Assembly (NCBI GenBank): GCA_946482595.1
Contig: CAMLSD010000172.1
Span: forward strand, 1-6,671
Length of the DNA: 6,671 nucleotides
Direction: 5' to 3'
DNA from: an uncultured Comamonadaceae bacterium
GTDB taxonomy: Bacteria > Pseudomonadota > Gammaproteobacteria > Burkholderiales > Burkholderiaceae
The notes under the pieces are model-generated. The model saw nothing but the letters and a program-made list of their open reading frames with translations, was not told the DNA's origin and did no database searches. Positions within the stretch are counted from its first letter, which is position 1; each line of letters opens with the position of its first letter. The position numbers and the translations under genes are program-made. Positions 1 through 6,445 of the stretch are shown here, one piece after another.

Positions 1-506
1 TCGCGCCGGTTGGCCTCGGAGGCGATGTCCAGACCGGTGGCGCCCTGGTTGCCGGCCTGGGGATAGATGTACTGGATGACAAACCGCTCGCTCGCGTGGG
101 GCGCCAGTTCGCGAATGCGGAAGTCGGCCGGCCCTTCGGCCCGGGCCTGGGCCACGAACCGGCCCTCGTCGGCGGGGGCCACCCGCCGAATGAAGCCGAA
201 GCCGCGCGCGCCGGGGTACTCCCGCTCCAGGTCGCGGGTCGCGATGTAGGCCTCGAACTGCGCTCGCGTGACCGCGTCGCCGCCGGCGGCCACCACCGCA
301 CCGCGCGCGCCCCGCAGGCCGGACTCGTACAGGCCGAAGCGCTCATCGACCAGCCGGGCGACCTGCTCGCTGAGCTGCTCGAAGCGCTGGGCCAGCAGGC
401 GGCTGTTGGCAAGCTGCACGGACCAGGCCGCCAGGCCGCTGACCAGCAGCCCGGTCAGCCACAGCGCGAACGCCAGGCGACGCGGTGGTGCGAACAGGGT
501 CCTCAA
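1..506 (-). CDS. CHASE-domain membrane sensor protein, N-terminal part (cut by window edge)
   Basis: The first 168 codons of a sensory protein are present; the C-terminal output domain lies outside the window, so it could be a histidine kinase, diguanylate cyclase/phosphodiesterase or adenylate cyclase. Residues 1-10 carry arginines (MRTLFAPPRR), followed by a hydrophobic segment at about 11-30 (LAFALWLTGLLVSGLAAWSV), which fits an inner-membrane anchor with a periplasmic domain after it. Residues about 55-168 match the CHASE ligand-binding fold: EREYPGARGFGFIRRV (about 94-108), then FVIQYIYP (142-149) and GLDIASEANRR (158-168), the signature region of the domain. The start is TTG at 506-504. 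In this frame the upstream gene's stop (542-540) closes the frame, and TTG is the only usual start codon before the membrane segment. A strong GGAAGGAGG (518-510) precedes it with an unusually short 3-nt spacer. The gap to the catabolic gene upstream is 33 nt, so co-transcription is likely. Family assignment is good; the sensed ligand is unknown. Confidence 0.85.
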   Translation of the reverse strand, partial: MRTLFAPPRRLAFALWLTGLLVSGLAAWSVQLANSRLLAQRFEQLSEQVARLVDERFGLYESGLRGARGAVVAAGGDAVTRAQFEAYIATRDLEREYPGARGFGFIRRVAPADEGRFVAQARAEGPADFRIRELAPHASERFVIQYIYPQAGNQGATGLDIASEANRR

Positions 507-509
507 AGG

Positions 510-518
510 CCTCCTTCC
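510..518 (-). promoter_or_regulatory. Strong Shine-Dalgarno for the TTG-started CHASE sensor
   Basis: GGAAGGAGG on the minus strand is nearly a full match to the anti-Shine-Dalgarno sequence. It lies 3 nt before the TTG at 506. It supports the rare TTG start, because the frame has no ATG or GTG between the preceding stop and the membrane segment. The spacing is shorter than usual, which leaves some doubt about the precise start. Confidence 0.7.
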
Positions 519-539
519 GGCCGGCGGCCACGCCGTGGA

Positions 540-2987
540 TCAGGACGCCTCGTCGGCCAGACCGCGCAGCACGTCCAGCAGCACGTTGGCCCCATGGTAC
601 AGGTCGGCGCGTGCGGTGTGTTCGCGCGGGTTGTGGCTGATGCCGCCCACGCTGGGCACGAAGATCATCGCCGCCGGGGCGATGCGCGCCATCATCTGCG
701 CATCGTGGCCGGCCCCCGAGGTCATGCGCCGGTGGCTCAGTCCGCGCTGCTGCGCGGCGGCCTCGATGCGCTCGACCAGCCCGGCGTCGAAGCGCACCGG
801 CTCGAAGCGGGCCAGGCGCCGCGTGGCGACCTGCACGCCTTCTTCGGCGGCAACCGTCTGCACGAAGGCGTCCAGCGCCGCCTCGGCCTGCAGCAGCACC
901 GCCTCGTCGGTGTTGCGCAGGTCCACCGTGAGCGTGGCGCGCGAGGCAATCACGTTGATCAGGTTCGGGTGCAGGGTCAGCGCGCCCACCGTGGCCACCT
1001 GGGCGCCCCCCAGGCGGTCGGCCAGCTCGCGCACGAACACGGCGATGCGTGCCGCAGCCAGCCCGGCATCACGACGCAGGTGCATCGGTGTGGTGCCGGC
1101 ATGGTTGGACTGGCCGGTGATCACCAGCTCCTGCCACGAGATGCCCTGCAGGTCCTGCACCGCACCGATGGTGACCCCCTCGGCTTCCAGCACCGGGCCC
1201 TGCTCGATGTGCAGTTCGACAAACGCATGCGGACGCAGGCTGCCGCAGGGCAGGTCGCCCGCATAGCCGATGCGCACGAGCTCGTCGCCCAGCCGGGTGC
1301 CGTCGGTGCCCACGCTGTCGAGCGCCTGCTGCAGCGGCAGGCCGCCGGCATGCACCAGCGAACCCATCATGTCGGGCATGTAACGCACACCCTCCTCGTT
1401 GGTGAAGGCGGCCACCACCAGCGGGCGGCGCGTGACGATCTGGCGTTCGTTCAGCCAGCGCACCACTTCCAGCCCGGCCATCACCCCGTAGATGCCGTCG
1501 TAGCGGCCGCCGGTGGCCACGGTGTCGATGTGCGAGCCGGTCATCACCGGCGGCAGCGCCTCGCGGCCGGCCCGGATGCCGAAGATGTTGCCGATGCCGT
1601 CGACCTGCACGTCCAGGCCCAGCGCGCGCATCCAGGCGACCAGCTGGTCGCGGCCGCGGCGGTCGGCATCGGTCAGTGCGATGCGGCACACACCGCCCGC
1701 CTCGGTCGCGCCGATGCGGGCATGGCAGGCCAGGCGATCGAGCAGCGCCGCCGCGTCGAGGTCGGGCGCGTGCCGGGCCAGCCAGCGGGCCTGGGCCGAC
1801 CGCACCGCCTGCGGCGTCTGGCCGACCAGGCTTTCATACACACTGGGCGCGGTGGCGCCTTCGGTGTTGATCACCAGCACCCGGGCGTGCGGGTCCAGGC
1901 CCAGTGCGGCACGCTGTGCGGTGTCATGCGTCAGTGCGAGCAGACCCGCCACCCCGGCCACGCCCGATTCGCCGGCCAGCACGGGCACGTCGCCGTCCTC
2001 ACCGCCGGCCAGCAGCCGCATGGCCTGCACGGCCTCGGTGTCGGTGACCGTCATGAAGGCATCGACCGCGGGCTGCAGGAAGCGCCAGGCCAGCGGTGAG
2101 GTCTCGCCGCAGGCCAGGCCGGCCATCACGGAGTCGACACTGCCCAGGGCCCGGGCCGGTGCGCCGACGCGTGCGCTTTGCAGCAGGCAGTCGGCCTGTT
2201 CGGGCTCGACCACCAGCACCGCGGGGCGTTGCGCACCGTAGCGCTCCCACAGGGCACTCACCACGCCGGCGGCCAGGCCGCCCACGCCGCCTTGCAGCAC
2301 CACATGGGTCCAGGGGCAGGCCGCCGAGTCGCCCGTGGCATCGAGCAGTTCGTCGACGATCACCGCGTACCCCTGCATCACGTCGCGCGGGATGGCCTCA
2401 TACCCGTCGTACGAGGTGTCGGACACCACCTGCCAGCCATGCTCACGGGCCAGGCGGGCGGCCTCGACCACCGAGTCGTCGTAGTTGCCGGCGATGCGCA
2501 CGATCTGCGCGCCCAGGGCGGCGATCGGCGCCTCGCGTTCGGGGCTCACCTGGGCATGCAGCACGATCACGCAGCGGCAGCCCAGCGAGCGGGCGGCTGC
2601 GGCCAGCGCGCGGCCGTGGTTGCCGTCGGTGGCACTCACCACCACCAGCTCGCCCAGCGCCTGCGCATGCTGCCCGCGCATCAGCTCGCCCGGGTCGTAG
2701 CGGCGCTGCGGCCACTGGCGCAACACCAGCTGCAGCAGCGCCAGGGGCGCACCCAGGGCCTTGAAGCTGCCCAGGCTGGAGCGGGTCGATTCGTCCTTGA
2801 GCTGCAGTTGCGCCACACCCAGGCGGCGGGCCAGCTGCGGCAGGCTGCGCAACGGTGTCGGGCCCGGCGTGAGGCCGTCCCACTGGGACAGGGCCTCGCG
2901 CGCCTCGCGGGCGCGTTGCAGGTTCAGGATCGCGTGCAGCGACGCCGGGTAGGGCTCACGGCGTGCGTAGGGGTTGGCAAGGAACAT
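540..2987 (-). CDS. Fusion: diaminopropionate ammonia-lyase + M20 N-carbamoyl-amino-acid (hydantoinase-type) hydrolase
   Basis: One uninterrupted 815-residue frame joins two complete enzymes. Residues about 1-388 are a PLP-dependent 2,3-diaminopropionate ammonia-lyase (DpaL/YgeX family, normally about 400 aa), which gives pyruvate plus two ammonia. Visible motifs are KDES (64-67), the Schiff-base lysine in GSFKALGA (K76), TDGNHG (D121), SDTSYDGYE (D190; D121 and D190 match the acid-base aspartates of the E. coli enzyme by alignment from memory), the QGGVGG phosphate loop (232-237), MAGLACGE (288-295) and a GESG turn (339-342). Residues about 405-815 are an M20 amidase of the allantoate amidohydrolase/N-carbamoyl-L-amino acid hydrolase type: GSHIDTV with H486, GGRYDGIYG with D497, NEEG with E531 (base) and E532, ELHIEQGP with H593, NHAGTTPM with H629, GAGHDAQ (758-764) and SHNPREHT with H790. 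All expected metal ligands are present. The ATG at 2987 is 8 nt after the preceding stop, so translational coupling is likely. Likely cytoplasmic; no signal peptide. Domain calls are very secure; a fused substrate path is inferred. Confidence 0.93.
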   Translation of the reverse strand: MFLANPYARREPYPASLHAILNLQRAREAREALSQWDGLTPGPTPLRSLPQLARRLGVAQLQLKDESTRSSLGSFKALGAPLALLQLVLRQWPQRRYDPGELMRGQHAQALGELVVVSATDGNHGRALAAAARSLGCRCVIVLHAQVSPEREAPIAALGAQIVRIAGNYDDSVVEAARLAREHGWQVVSDTSYDGYEAIPRDVMQGYAVIVDELLDATGDSAACPWTHVVLQGGVGGLAAGVVSALWERYGAQRPAVLVVEPEQADCLLQSARVGAPARALGSVDSVMAGLACGETSPLAWRFLQPAVDAFMTVTDTEAVQAMRLLAGGEDGDVPVLAGESGVAGVAGLLALTHDTAQRAALGLDPHARVLVINTEGATAPSVYESLVGQTPQAVRSAQARWLARHAPDLDAAALLDRLACHARIGATEAGGVCRIALTDADRRGRDQLVAWMRALGLDVQVDGIGNIFGIRAGREALPPVMTGSHIDTVATGGRYDGIYGVMAGLEVVRWLNERQIVTRRPLVVAAFTNEEGVRYMPDMMGSLVHAGGLPLQQALDSVGTDGTRLGDELVRIGYAGDLPCGSLRPHAFVELHIEQGPVLEAEGVTIGAVQDLQGISWQELVITGQSNHAGTTPMHLRRDAGLAAARIAVFVRELADRLGGAQVATVGALTLHPNLINVIASRATLTVDLRNTDEAVLLQAEAALDAFVQTVAAEEGVQVATRRLARFEPVRFDAGLVERIEAAAQQRGLSHRRMTSGAGHDAQMMARIAPAAMIFVPSVGGISHNPREHTARADLYHGANVLLDVLRGLADEAS

Positions 2988-2995
2988 CGCAAATC

Positions 2996-4174
2996 TCAGA
3001 CGGCCAGCCGCTGGCGGGCCAGCGTGGCGAAGTAGCGTGCGCCCACCGGCAGCACGGCATCGTTGAAGTCGTAGCGGGCGTTGTGCAGCGGCACGCCGCC
3101 CGGGGCATCGCCCACACCGTTGCCGATGAACACGAAGGCCCCCGGCACCACCCGCAGAAAGGCCCCGAAGTCCTCGGAGATCATCAGCGGCGCAACCTGG
3201 TCGTCCACCTGCGCGGCGCCCACCACCGCGGTGGCGGCGGCCACGGCCACCGGCACACACTGCGGCCAGTTCACCGTGGGGGCGAACTCATGCGTGTACT
3301 CGACCTCGCACTGCGCCCCATGGGCACGGCTGATGCCGTCGCACAGCGTCCGCATGCGCCGCTCCAGCAGGGCCTGCACCTCGGGCGTGTAGCTGCGCGT
3401 GTCGCCGCGGATCGTCACATGGGTGGGCAAGGCGTTGCGGATGCCGTCGGTCGTGAACTCGGTGCACGAGACCACCGCGCTGTCGCTCGGGTCGATCGAA
3501 CGCGCCACGATGGTCTGCAGCGCCAGCACGATCTCGGCGCCCACCACCAGCGGGTCCACCGCCATGTGCGGCCGCGCCGCATGGCCGCCGCGCCCGGTGA
3601 TGCGGATCACGAAGTTGTCTTCACTGGCCATGATGCCGCCCACCCGGGTGGCGATGTGGCCGGCCGGCAGCCCCGGCAGGTTGTGCGCGCCGTAGATCTC
3701 GTCGACCGGAAAGCGCTCGAACAGCCCGTCGGCCATCATCGCGGCCGCCCCGCGGCCGTGCTCCTCGGCCGGCTGGAAGATGAAGCGCACCGTGCCACGC
3801 CAGTCGCGCTCGCGGCGCAGCAGCTCGGCCGCCCCCAGCAGCATCGCCATGTGCCCGTCATGGCCGCAGGCATGCATGCAGCCGGGCACGGTGGAGGCAT
3901 GGCTGCGCCCGTCAGCCACCTCGGTGATGGCCAGGGCATCCATGTCGGCCCGCAGTCCGATGCTCGGCCCACCCTCCCCCGAACGCAGCGTGGCCACGAT
4001 GCCGGTGCCGCCGATGCCGCGCTGCACGTCCAGGCCCATCAGCTGCAGCACCTGGGCCAGGTAGTCGGCAGTGCGGTGCTCGTTGAATCCGGTCTCGGGA
4101 AAGCGGTGCAGATGGTGCCGCCAGCGTACGAGCTGCTCGTCAAGGCTGGCGGGAAGGGACAGGTCGCGGGTCAT
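2996..4174 (-). CDS. M20D-family amidohydrolase (HipO / IAA-amino acid hydrolase type)
   Basis: A 392-residue zinc/manganese amidohydrolase that hydrolyses N-acyl amino acids or related amides; full length for the family (about 380-400 aa). Visible motifs are RRHPE-like WRHHLHRFPETGFNE (18-32), LRADMDAL (74-81), the metal-binding MHACGHDGHMA (100-110, with C103 and H105), FQPAEE (133-138, base E137 and ligand E138), GAHN (162-165, H164), the dimerisation/active-site histidine in GRGGHAARPH (H198), SEDFG (333-337) and LHNARYDFND (363-372, H364). No signal peptide, so cytoplasmic. The ATG at 4174 follows GGAG with a 5-nt spacer. It is the first gene of the apparent operon and ends 8 nt before the lyase-hydrolase fusion. 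This suggests it removes an acyl group from a diaminopropionate-type substrate, but the true substrate cannot be read from sequence. Hippurate or IAA-conjugate hydrolysis is possible. Confidence 0.92.
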   Translation of the reverse strand: MTRDLSLPASLDEQLVRWRHHLHRFPETGFNEHRTADYLAQVLQLMGLDVQRGIGGTGIVATLRSGEGGPSIGLRADMDALAITEVADGRSHASTVPGCMHACGHDGHMAMLLGAAELLRRERDWRGTVRFIFQPAEEHGRGAAAMMADGLFERFPVDEIYGAHNLPGLPAGHIATRVGGIMASEDNFVIRITGRGGHAARPHMAVDPLVVGAEIVLALQTIVARSIDPSDSAVVSCTEFTTDGIRNALPTHVTIRGDTRSYTPEVQALLERRMRTLCDGISRAHGAQCEVEYTHEFAPTVNWPQCVPVAVAAATAVVGAAQVDDQVAPLMISEDFGAFLRVVPGAFVFIGNGVGDAPGGVPLHNARYDFNDAVLPVGARYFATLARQRLAV

Positions 4175-4179
4175 GGCGG

Positions 4180-4183
4180 CTCC
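4180..4183 (-). promoter_or_regulatory. Shine-Dalgarno GGAG of the M20D amidohydrolase
   Basis: GGAG on the minus strand, 5 nt before the ATG at 4174, supports this start for the first gene of the catabolic operon. Confidence 0.6.
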
Positions 4184-4337
4184 AGGTGTCCCTGGATTGT
4201 GGAGCGGCCTGCGCGGGTGGATGGCTCAGATTGACGGGGTGTGGTGAGACACCTGCATCGAGATGGCGTTGCTGGTGGGACCTTGTTTCACCGGTTCGCG
4301 CCAGTGAAGTGGCAGGACCATGAACTCCAGACTGCCA
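4184..4337. other. Gene-free leader of the catabolic operon
   Basis: This is most of the roughly 210-nt gap between mrr and the M20D gene, and the natural place for the operon promoter. I see no convincing -35/-10 pair. It contains a short inverted repeat, GGTGT at 4238-4242 and ACACC at 4249-4253 with a 6-nt centre, which could be a regulator site. It also has TGGCAG (4310-4315) pairing with CTGCCA (4332-4337). No coding potential is recognised. Confidence 0.4.
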
Positions 4338-4360
4338 GCTCTTGAATGGAGATTCAGAGC
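4338..4360 (-). terminator. Weak hairpin downstream of mrr
   Basis: An inverted repeat 24 nt after the mrr stop. GCTCT (4338-4342) and GAAT (4344-4347) pair with ATTC (4352-4355) and AGAGC (4356-4360). The stem is 9 bp with one bulged base and a 4-nt loop. There is no T-tract on the minus strand, so it is at best a partial or 3'-stabilising terminator. Confidence 0.3.
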
Positions 4361-4383
4361 AGCCTCTTGACCACATGGGAAGG

Positions 4384-5316
4384 TCAGGCCGACTCTTCGT
4401 CGAAGTAGTCGCTGTCGAGCTTTGGAACCTTGATCGTTCGCGAAGAGACGCCAACTTCGTGGTCGATCATGAGTTCTGCAAGGCGCGGGCCGTCAACGAG
4501 AACGATACCTTCCACCGAGCGGACAAACTCAATCGCATGCGGTGTATAGGTCGAGGTCGTGATGAACACCCCCTTCTTGGCGCGCTGGCCGGCGAGCGCG
4601 CCGTAAAAGGCTTGAATCTCGGGTCGACCAACAGCGCTTTGCCAGCGCTTGGCCTGCACGTAGACCTTTTCCAGCCCCAGCTTGTCGAGCGAAATGACTC
4701 CATCGATGCCGCCGTCGCCACTGCCACCGACTCTCTGTAGATCGGATCTGCTGGCGCCGTAGCCCATTCGGTGAAGCAGATCAAGCACGATTGACTCGAA
4801 GAAGCTGGGCGACACAGTGCCGAGGGTTTCGAGCAGTTCGGCAGCGACAGACAGACGCAGTTCTGACAACGCCTCGCCCAAACGCTCATCTGGGCTGGTC
4901 ACTGCCGCGACCGGTGCGAGGGGTTGCGCGACGGCGACCGCGGCGAGTGCCCCAGCAGTCGGTGGTGGGCGAAGGCGGACGTCCATGTATCCAACTGCAA
5001 GCTCCTCCACCTCCTTTGCGCTCAGTGGAGCGCCATGCTGAGCAACAAACGTGCGGCCGTCTTCGGTAAGTTGCCAGTATCCACGGCGGGGACTGCGCGA
5101 GAGTCCTGCTCGCTTCAGCCTGTCATGCGCCCAACCGGCGCGGTTCTTGTAAACCGGCTGGGTGGCGCTTGGCAGAAGCTCCTGCTTGTCCTCAACAGTG
5201 ATGCCAAGAGCAGAAGCGGCGGCTTCATGCGCATCCGCAGCTCGCACTTCTCCAGGCCTTGAGGCCAGAAATCGCAGTACAGGCTCTATGAACTTGTCAT
5301 AAGTTGGGACGGTCAT
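4384..5316 (-). CDS. mrr: Mrr-type restriction endonuclease (type IV-like, modification-dependent)
   Basis: A 310-residue protein, close to the length of E. coli Mrr (304 aa). Residues about 1-95 form the Mrr_N winged-helix domain: MTVPTYDKFIEPVLRFL, then PVYKNRAGWAHDRLKRAGL and RRGYWQLTEDGR. A proline/alanine-rich linker spans about 116-140. Residues about 165-290 are the Mrr catalytic domain of the PD-(D/E)xK fold: FFESIVLDLLHRMGYG (E174), GGSGDGGIDG (D205), VQAKRW (Q221, K223) and the following GRPEIQAFYGAL and KKGVFITTSTYT. The active-site residues are intact, so it should be active. This family cleaves methylated DNA, which fits the absence of a partner methyltransferase here. The ATG at 5316 was chosen because MTVPTYDKF is the usual family N-terminus; the frame stays open upstream. 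The preceding GAGA is a weak ribosome site (7-nt spacer). It lies about 100 nt after vapC, probably transcribed separately. Confidence 0.9.
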   Translation of the reverse strand: MTVPTYDKFIEPVLRFLASRPGEVRAADAHEAAASALGITVEDKQELLPSATQPVYKNRAGWAHDRLKRAGLSRSPRRGYWQLTEDGRTFVAQHGAPLSAKEVEELAVGYMDVRLRPPPTAGALAAVAVAQPLAPVAAVTSPDERLGEALSELRLSVAAELLETLGTVSPSFFESIVLDLLHRMGYGASRSDLQRVGGSGDGGIDGVISLDKLGLEKVYVQAKRWQSAVGRPEIQAFYGALAGQRAKKGVFITTSTYTPHAIEFVRSVEGIVLVDGPRLAELMIDHEVGVSSRTIKVPKLDSDYFDEESA

Positions 5317-5380
5317 GCTGTAGTCTCGGGCACAGGCATTTGCGCCAGCATCGTAACGCCGTACCGCATTGAATGCAGGC

Positions 5381-5419
5381 ATGCCGGGAACGACGCCGCG
5401 CACGCCGCGGGGCCGGCAT
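5381..5419 (-). terminator. Nested inverted repeat right after vapC
   Basis: ATGCCGG (5381-5387) pairs with CCGGCAT (5413-5419). Inside it CCGCG (5396-5400) pairs with CGCGG (5406-5410). The outer arm touches the vapC stop codon. The structure is GC-rich and lies between vapC and mrr, so it may end vapBC transcription or protect the 3' end. No T-tract follows on the minus strand, so it is not a classical intrinsic terminator. Confidence 0.35.
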
Positions 5420-5859
5420 CACTTCGTTTGAATGAGCGCCAGCGCCTTCCTCCCGCCGGGCACAACATCGGTAGCCAACCTCTGATCCATCGTTGCCAGG
5501 CGGCCACCATTGGCGTGGGCGAGAGCGAGCAAGTAGCTGTCTGTGACGCGCGTGTGGCTGGACAGGAGTTCTGGGGCAAAGAACTCGGCATCCGCAACGC
5601 TGAGATCGTCGGGCCAGAACGTGTGTCCGGGCAGCCCGCGGATCGTGACCAAGGACTGAAGAACAACGCGTGGAGGTCCAGGAGAGTTCGGGTACTTTGG
5701 ATGCCCAATGATTCGGATGAGGCCGTTCTCGGTGAGTGGACAGGTGGCAAAGCCCTTGTGACCGACGCGCGCGAACCAGTCGTGGGCTGGGTCGTGCTGA
5801 ATGTGCGCTGGGTCGACAAGCGCGATCAGGACGTTGACGTCCAGCAGGTAGACGGTCAC
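5419..5859 (-). CDS. vapC: VapC-type toxin, PIN-domain ribonuclease
   Basis: A 146-residue PIN-domain protein, the usual size for VapC. PIN RNases cut RNA using Mg2+ or Mn2+ held by acidic residues. These are visible: D7 in YLLDVNVLIAL, E44 in LTENGLIRI, D107 in VTDSYLLALA and D125 in ATMDQRL. The block TENGLIRIIGHPKYP resembles the PIN subfamily first defined on many M. tuberculosis VapC proteins. All acidic positions are intact, so an active toxin is expected; the RNA target (tRNA, rRNA or mRNA) cannot be predicted. The start is GTG at 5859-5857, which overlaps the vapB stop in a GTGA tetranucleotide. No clear Shine-Dalgarno is seen, so expression should depend on vapB translation, the usual arrangement in toxin-antitoxin pairs. 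Confidence 0.9.
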   Translation of the reverse strand: MTVYLLDVNVLIALVDPAHIQHDPAHDWFARVGHKGFATCPLTENGLIRIIGHPKYPNSPGPPRVVLQSLVTIRGLPGHTFWPDDLSVADAEFFAPELLSSHTRVTDSYLLALAHANGGRLATMDQRLATDVVPGGRKALALIQTK

Positions 5860-6089
5860 GGCAACTCGTCGCGCAATTGATTGACCAGTTCCGGGGTCAC
5901 CGGAGCCGCGCCGCGACGACTCTGCAGCAGCGGGACACCGTTTCGTTCGCCACGAGTTGCTCGAGTTCCACGGGCCAAGCCTTGCCTGGCCAGCATGGAG
6001 ATGACCTCCCCGACGCTCTTGTGATCGCGTTCAGCCAGGTGCTTGGCGGCGGCGAGGACGTCATCGTCAATGGCAAGAGTGGTGCGCAT
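5856..6089 (-). CDS. vapB: VapB-type antitoxin, ribbon-helix-helix protein
   Basis: A 77-residue antitoxin. Residues 2-7 (RTTLAI) form the DNA-contacting ribbon strand, and about 8-22 (DDDVLAAAKHLAERD) and 25-38 (SVGEVISMLARQGL) form the two helices of a ribbon-helix-helix dimerisation and DNA-binding domain. The C-terminal part from about 45, including GVPLLQSRRGAAPVTPELVNQLRDE, is the region expected to wrap and neutralise the toxin. The ATG at 6089 is preferred over in-frame ATGs at 6122 and 6119 because AGGAG sits 6 nt before it and the RHH fold begins at once. Its last codons overlap vapC by 4 nt. It likely represses its own promoter through the repeats just upstream. Confidence 0.92.
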   Translation of the reverse strand: MRTTLAIDDDVLAAAKHLAERDHKSVGEVISMLARQGLARGTRATRGERNGVPLLQSRRGAAPVTPELVNQLRDELP

Positions 6090-6095
6090 GATGTG

Positions 6096-6100
6096 CTCCT
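6096..6100 (-). promoter_or_regulatory. Shine-Dalgarno AGGAG of vapB
   Basis: AGGAG on the minus strand with a 6-nt spacer to the ATG at 6089. It decides the vapB start and abuts the candidate operator palindrome, so bound VapBC could also block translation initiation. Confidence 0.7.
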
Positions 6101-6128
6101 GATGACCCGCATCATACATCACGCATCA
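6100..6128 (-). promoter_or_regulatory. Candidate vapBC operator and -10 region with CATCA repeats
   Basis: On the plus strand CATCA occurs at 6110-6114, 6117-6121 and 6124-6128, exactly 7 bp apart. An inverted copy TGATG at 6100-6104 makes a palindrome with the first (TGATG, 5-bp centre, CATCA). The minus strand reads TATGAT at 6116-6111, a good -10 box inside the repeats. A possible but poor -35 (GTGAAA, 6141-6136) lies upstream at a long 19-bp spacing. RHH antitoxins commonly bind short repeats over their own promoters, so autoregulation is inferred. The repeats are directly visible; the function is not. Confidence 0.5.
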
Positions 6129-6129
6129 C

Positions 6130-6401
6130 CATGACTTTCACGAGCGGCGTCCCTGATACCTGGACAGGATGGCTTCGTGTGCCTGGCACCTCGGTGTGAT
6201 CCGGGAACCGCCGGCCCTCTGCGCCATGTCATCGCAGCAGACTCGACCCGCCTACCTCACGGCGACACGCCCTACCCGGGAACCCCAATAAATAGTTGGT
6301 TTGATATCGGTCGCGCGCCATAGCGCCCAGAACGCAGCCACACCGCACACTTGTGCACGCAGTTCCTGGGCTCAAGACGGCAACACTGGCGCTGCATGGA
6401 T
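6130..6401. other. Gene-free region upstream of vapB
   Basis: No gene is recognised on either strand. Frames that remain open here have no family resemblance and no ribosome site. There is a small palindrome, GTGCC-T-GGCAC (6179-6189), and an AT-rich patch at about 6286-6307 that stands out against the GC-rich surroundings and could hold a promoter or an old junction. No tRNA or known RNA fold was found. Confidence 0.4.
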
Positions 6402-6421
6402 CTCTCCCGCAAGCGGGAGAG
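6402..6421. repeat. REP-like hairpin (9-bp perfect stem)
   Basis: CTCTCCCGC (6402-6410) and GCGGGAGAG (6413-6421) form a perfect 9-bp stem with an AA centre. Sequences of this form (CTCTCCCGC-TT/AA-GCGGGAGAG) are familiar as dispersed intergenic palindromes in many proteobacterial genomes. Whether it is repeated in this genome cannot be seen from one copy. Confidence 0.6.
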
Positions 6422-6445
6422 TGAGCCTGCACCACTGCGGCCTGA

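Noticed and set aside
343..531. Small minus-strand frame starting at GTG 531
   Set aside because: It is an out-of-frame shadow of the CHASE sensor, whose own frame gives a membrane segment and a clear CHASE signature.
1803..1805. Internal GTG as a separate start for the hydrolase half of the fusion
   Set aside because: It lies near the domain junction, but only a weak AGG precedes it and the frame is continuous, so I keep a single protein.
96..2099. Very long plus-strand open frame (667 codons) opposite the fusion gene
   Set aside because: Its translation is rich in His, Gln, Arg and Gly with no family motif. It mirrors the minus-strand hydrolase/lyase codons, as expected in GC-rich DNA.
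2988..3260. Possible 91-residue N-terminal extension of the lyase-hydrolase fusion
   Set aside because: It would overlap the end of the M20D gene in another frame, is Arg/Gly-rich, and the lyase domain starts at the ATG at 2987 immediately after the preceding stop.
2963..4234. Long plus-strand open frame opposite the M20D amidohydrolase
   Set aside because: Low-complexity His/Arg/Gly-rich product with no recognisable domain, while the minus strand encodes a complete M20D enzyme with all metal ligands.
6240..6260. T-loop-like bases suggesting a tRNA
   Set aside because: On the minus strand a GGTCGAGTC-like stretch occurs, but no acceptor, D or anticodon stem can be placed around it.
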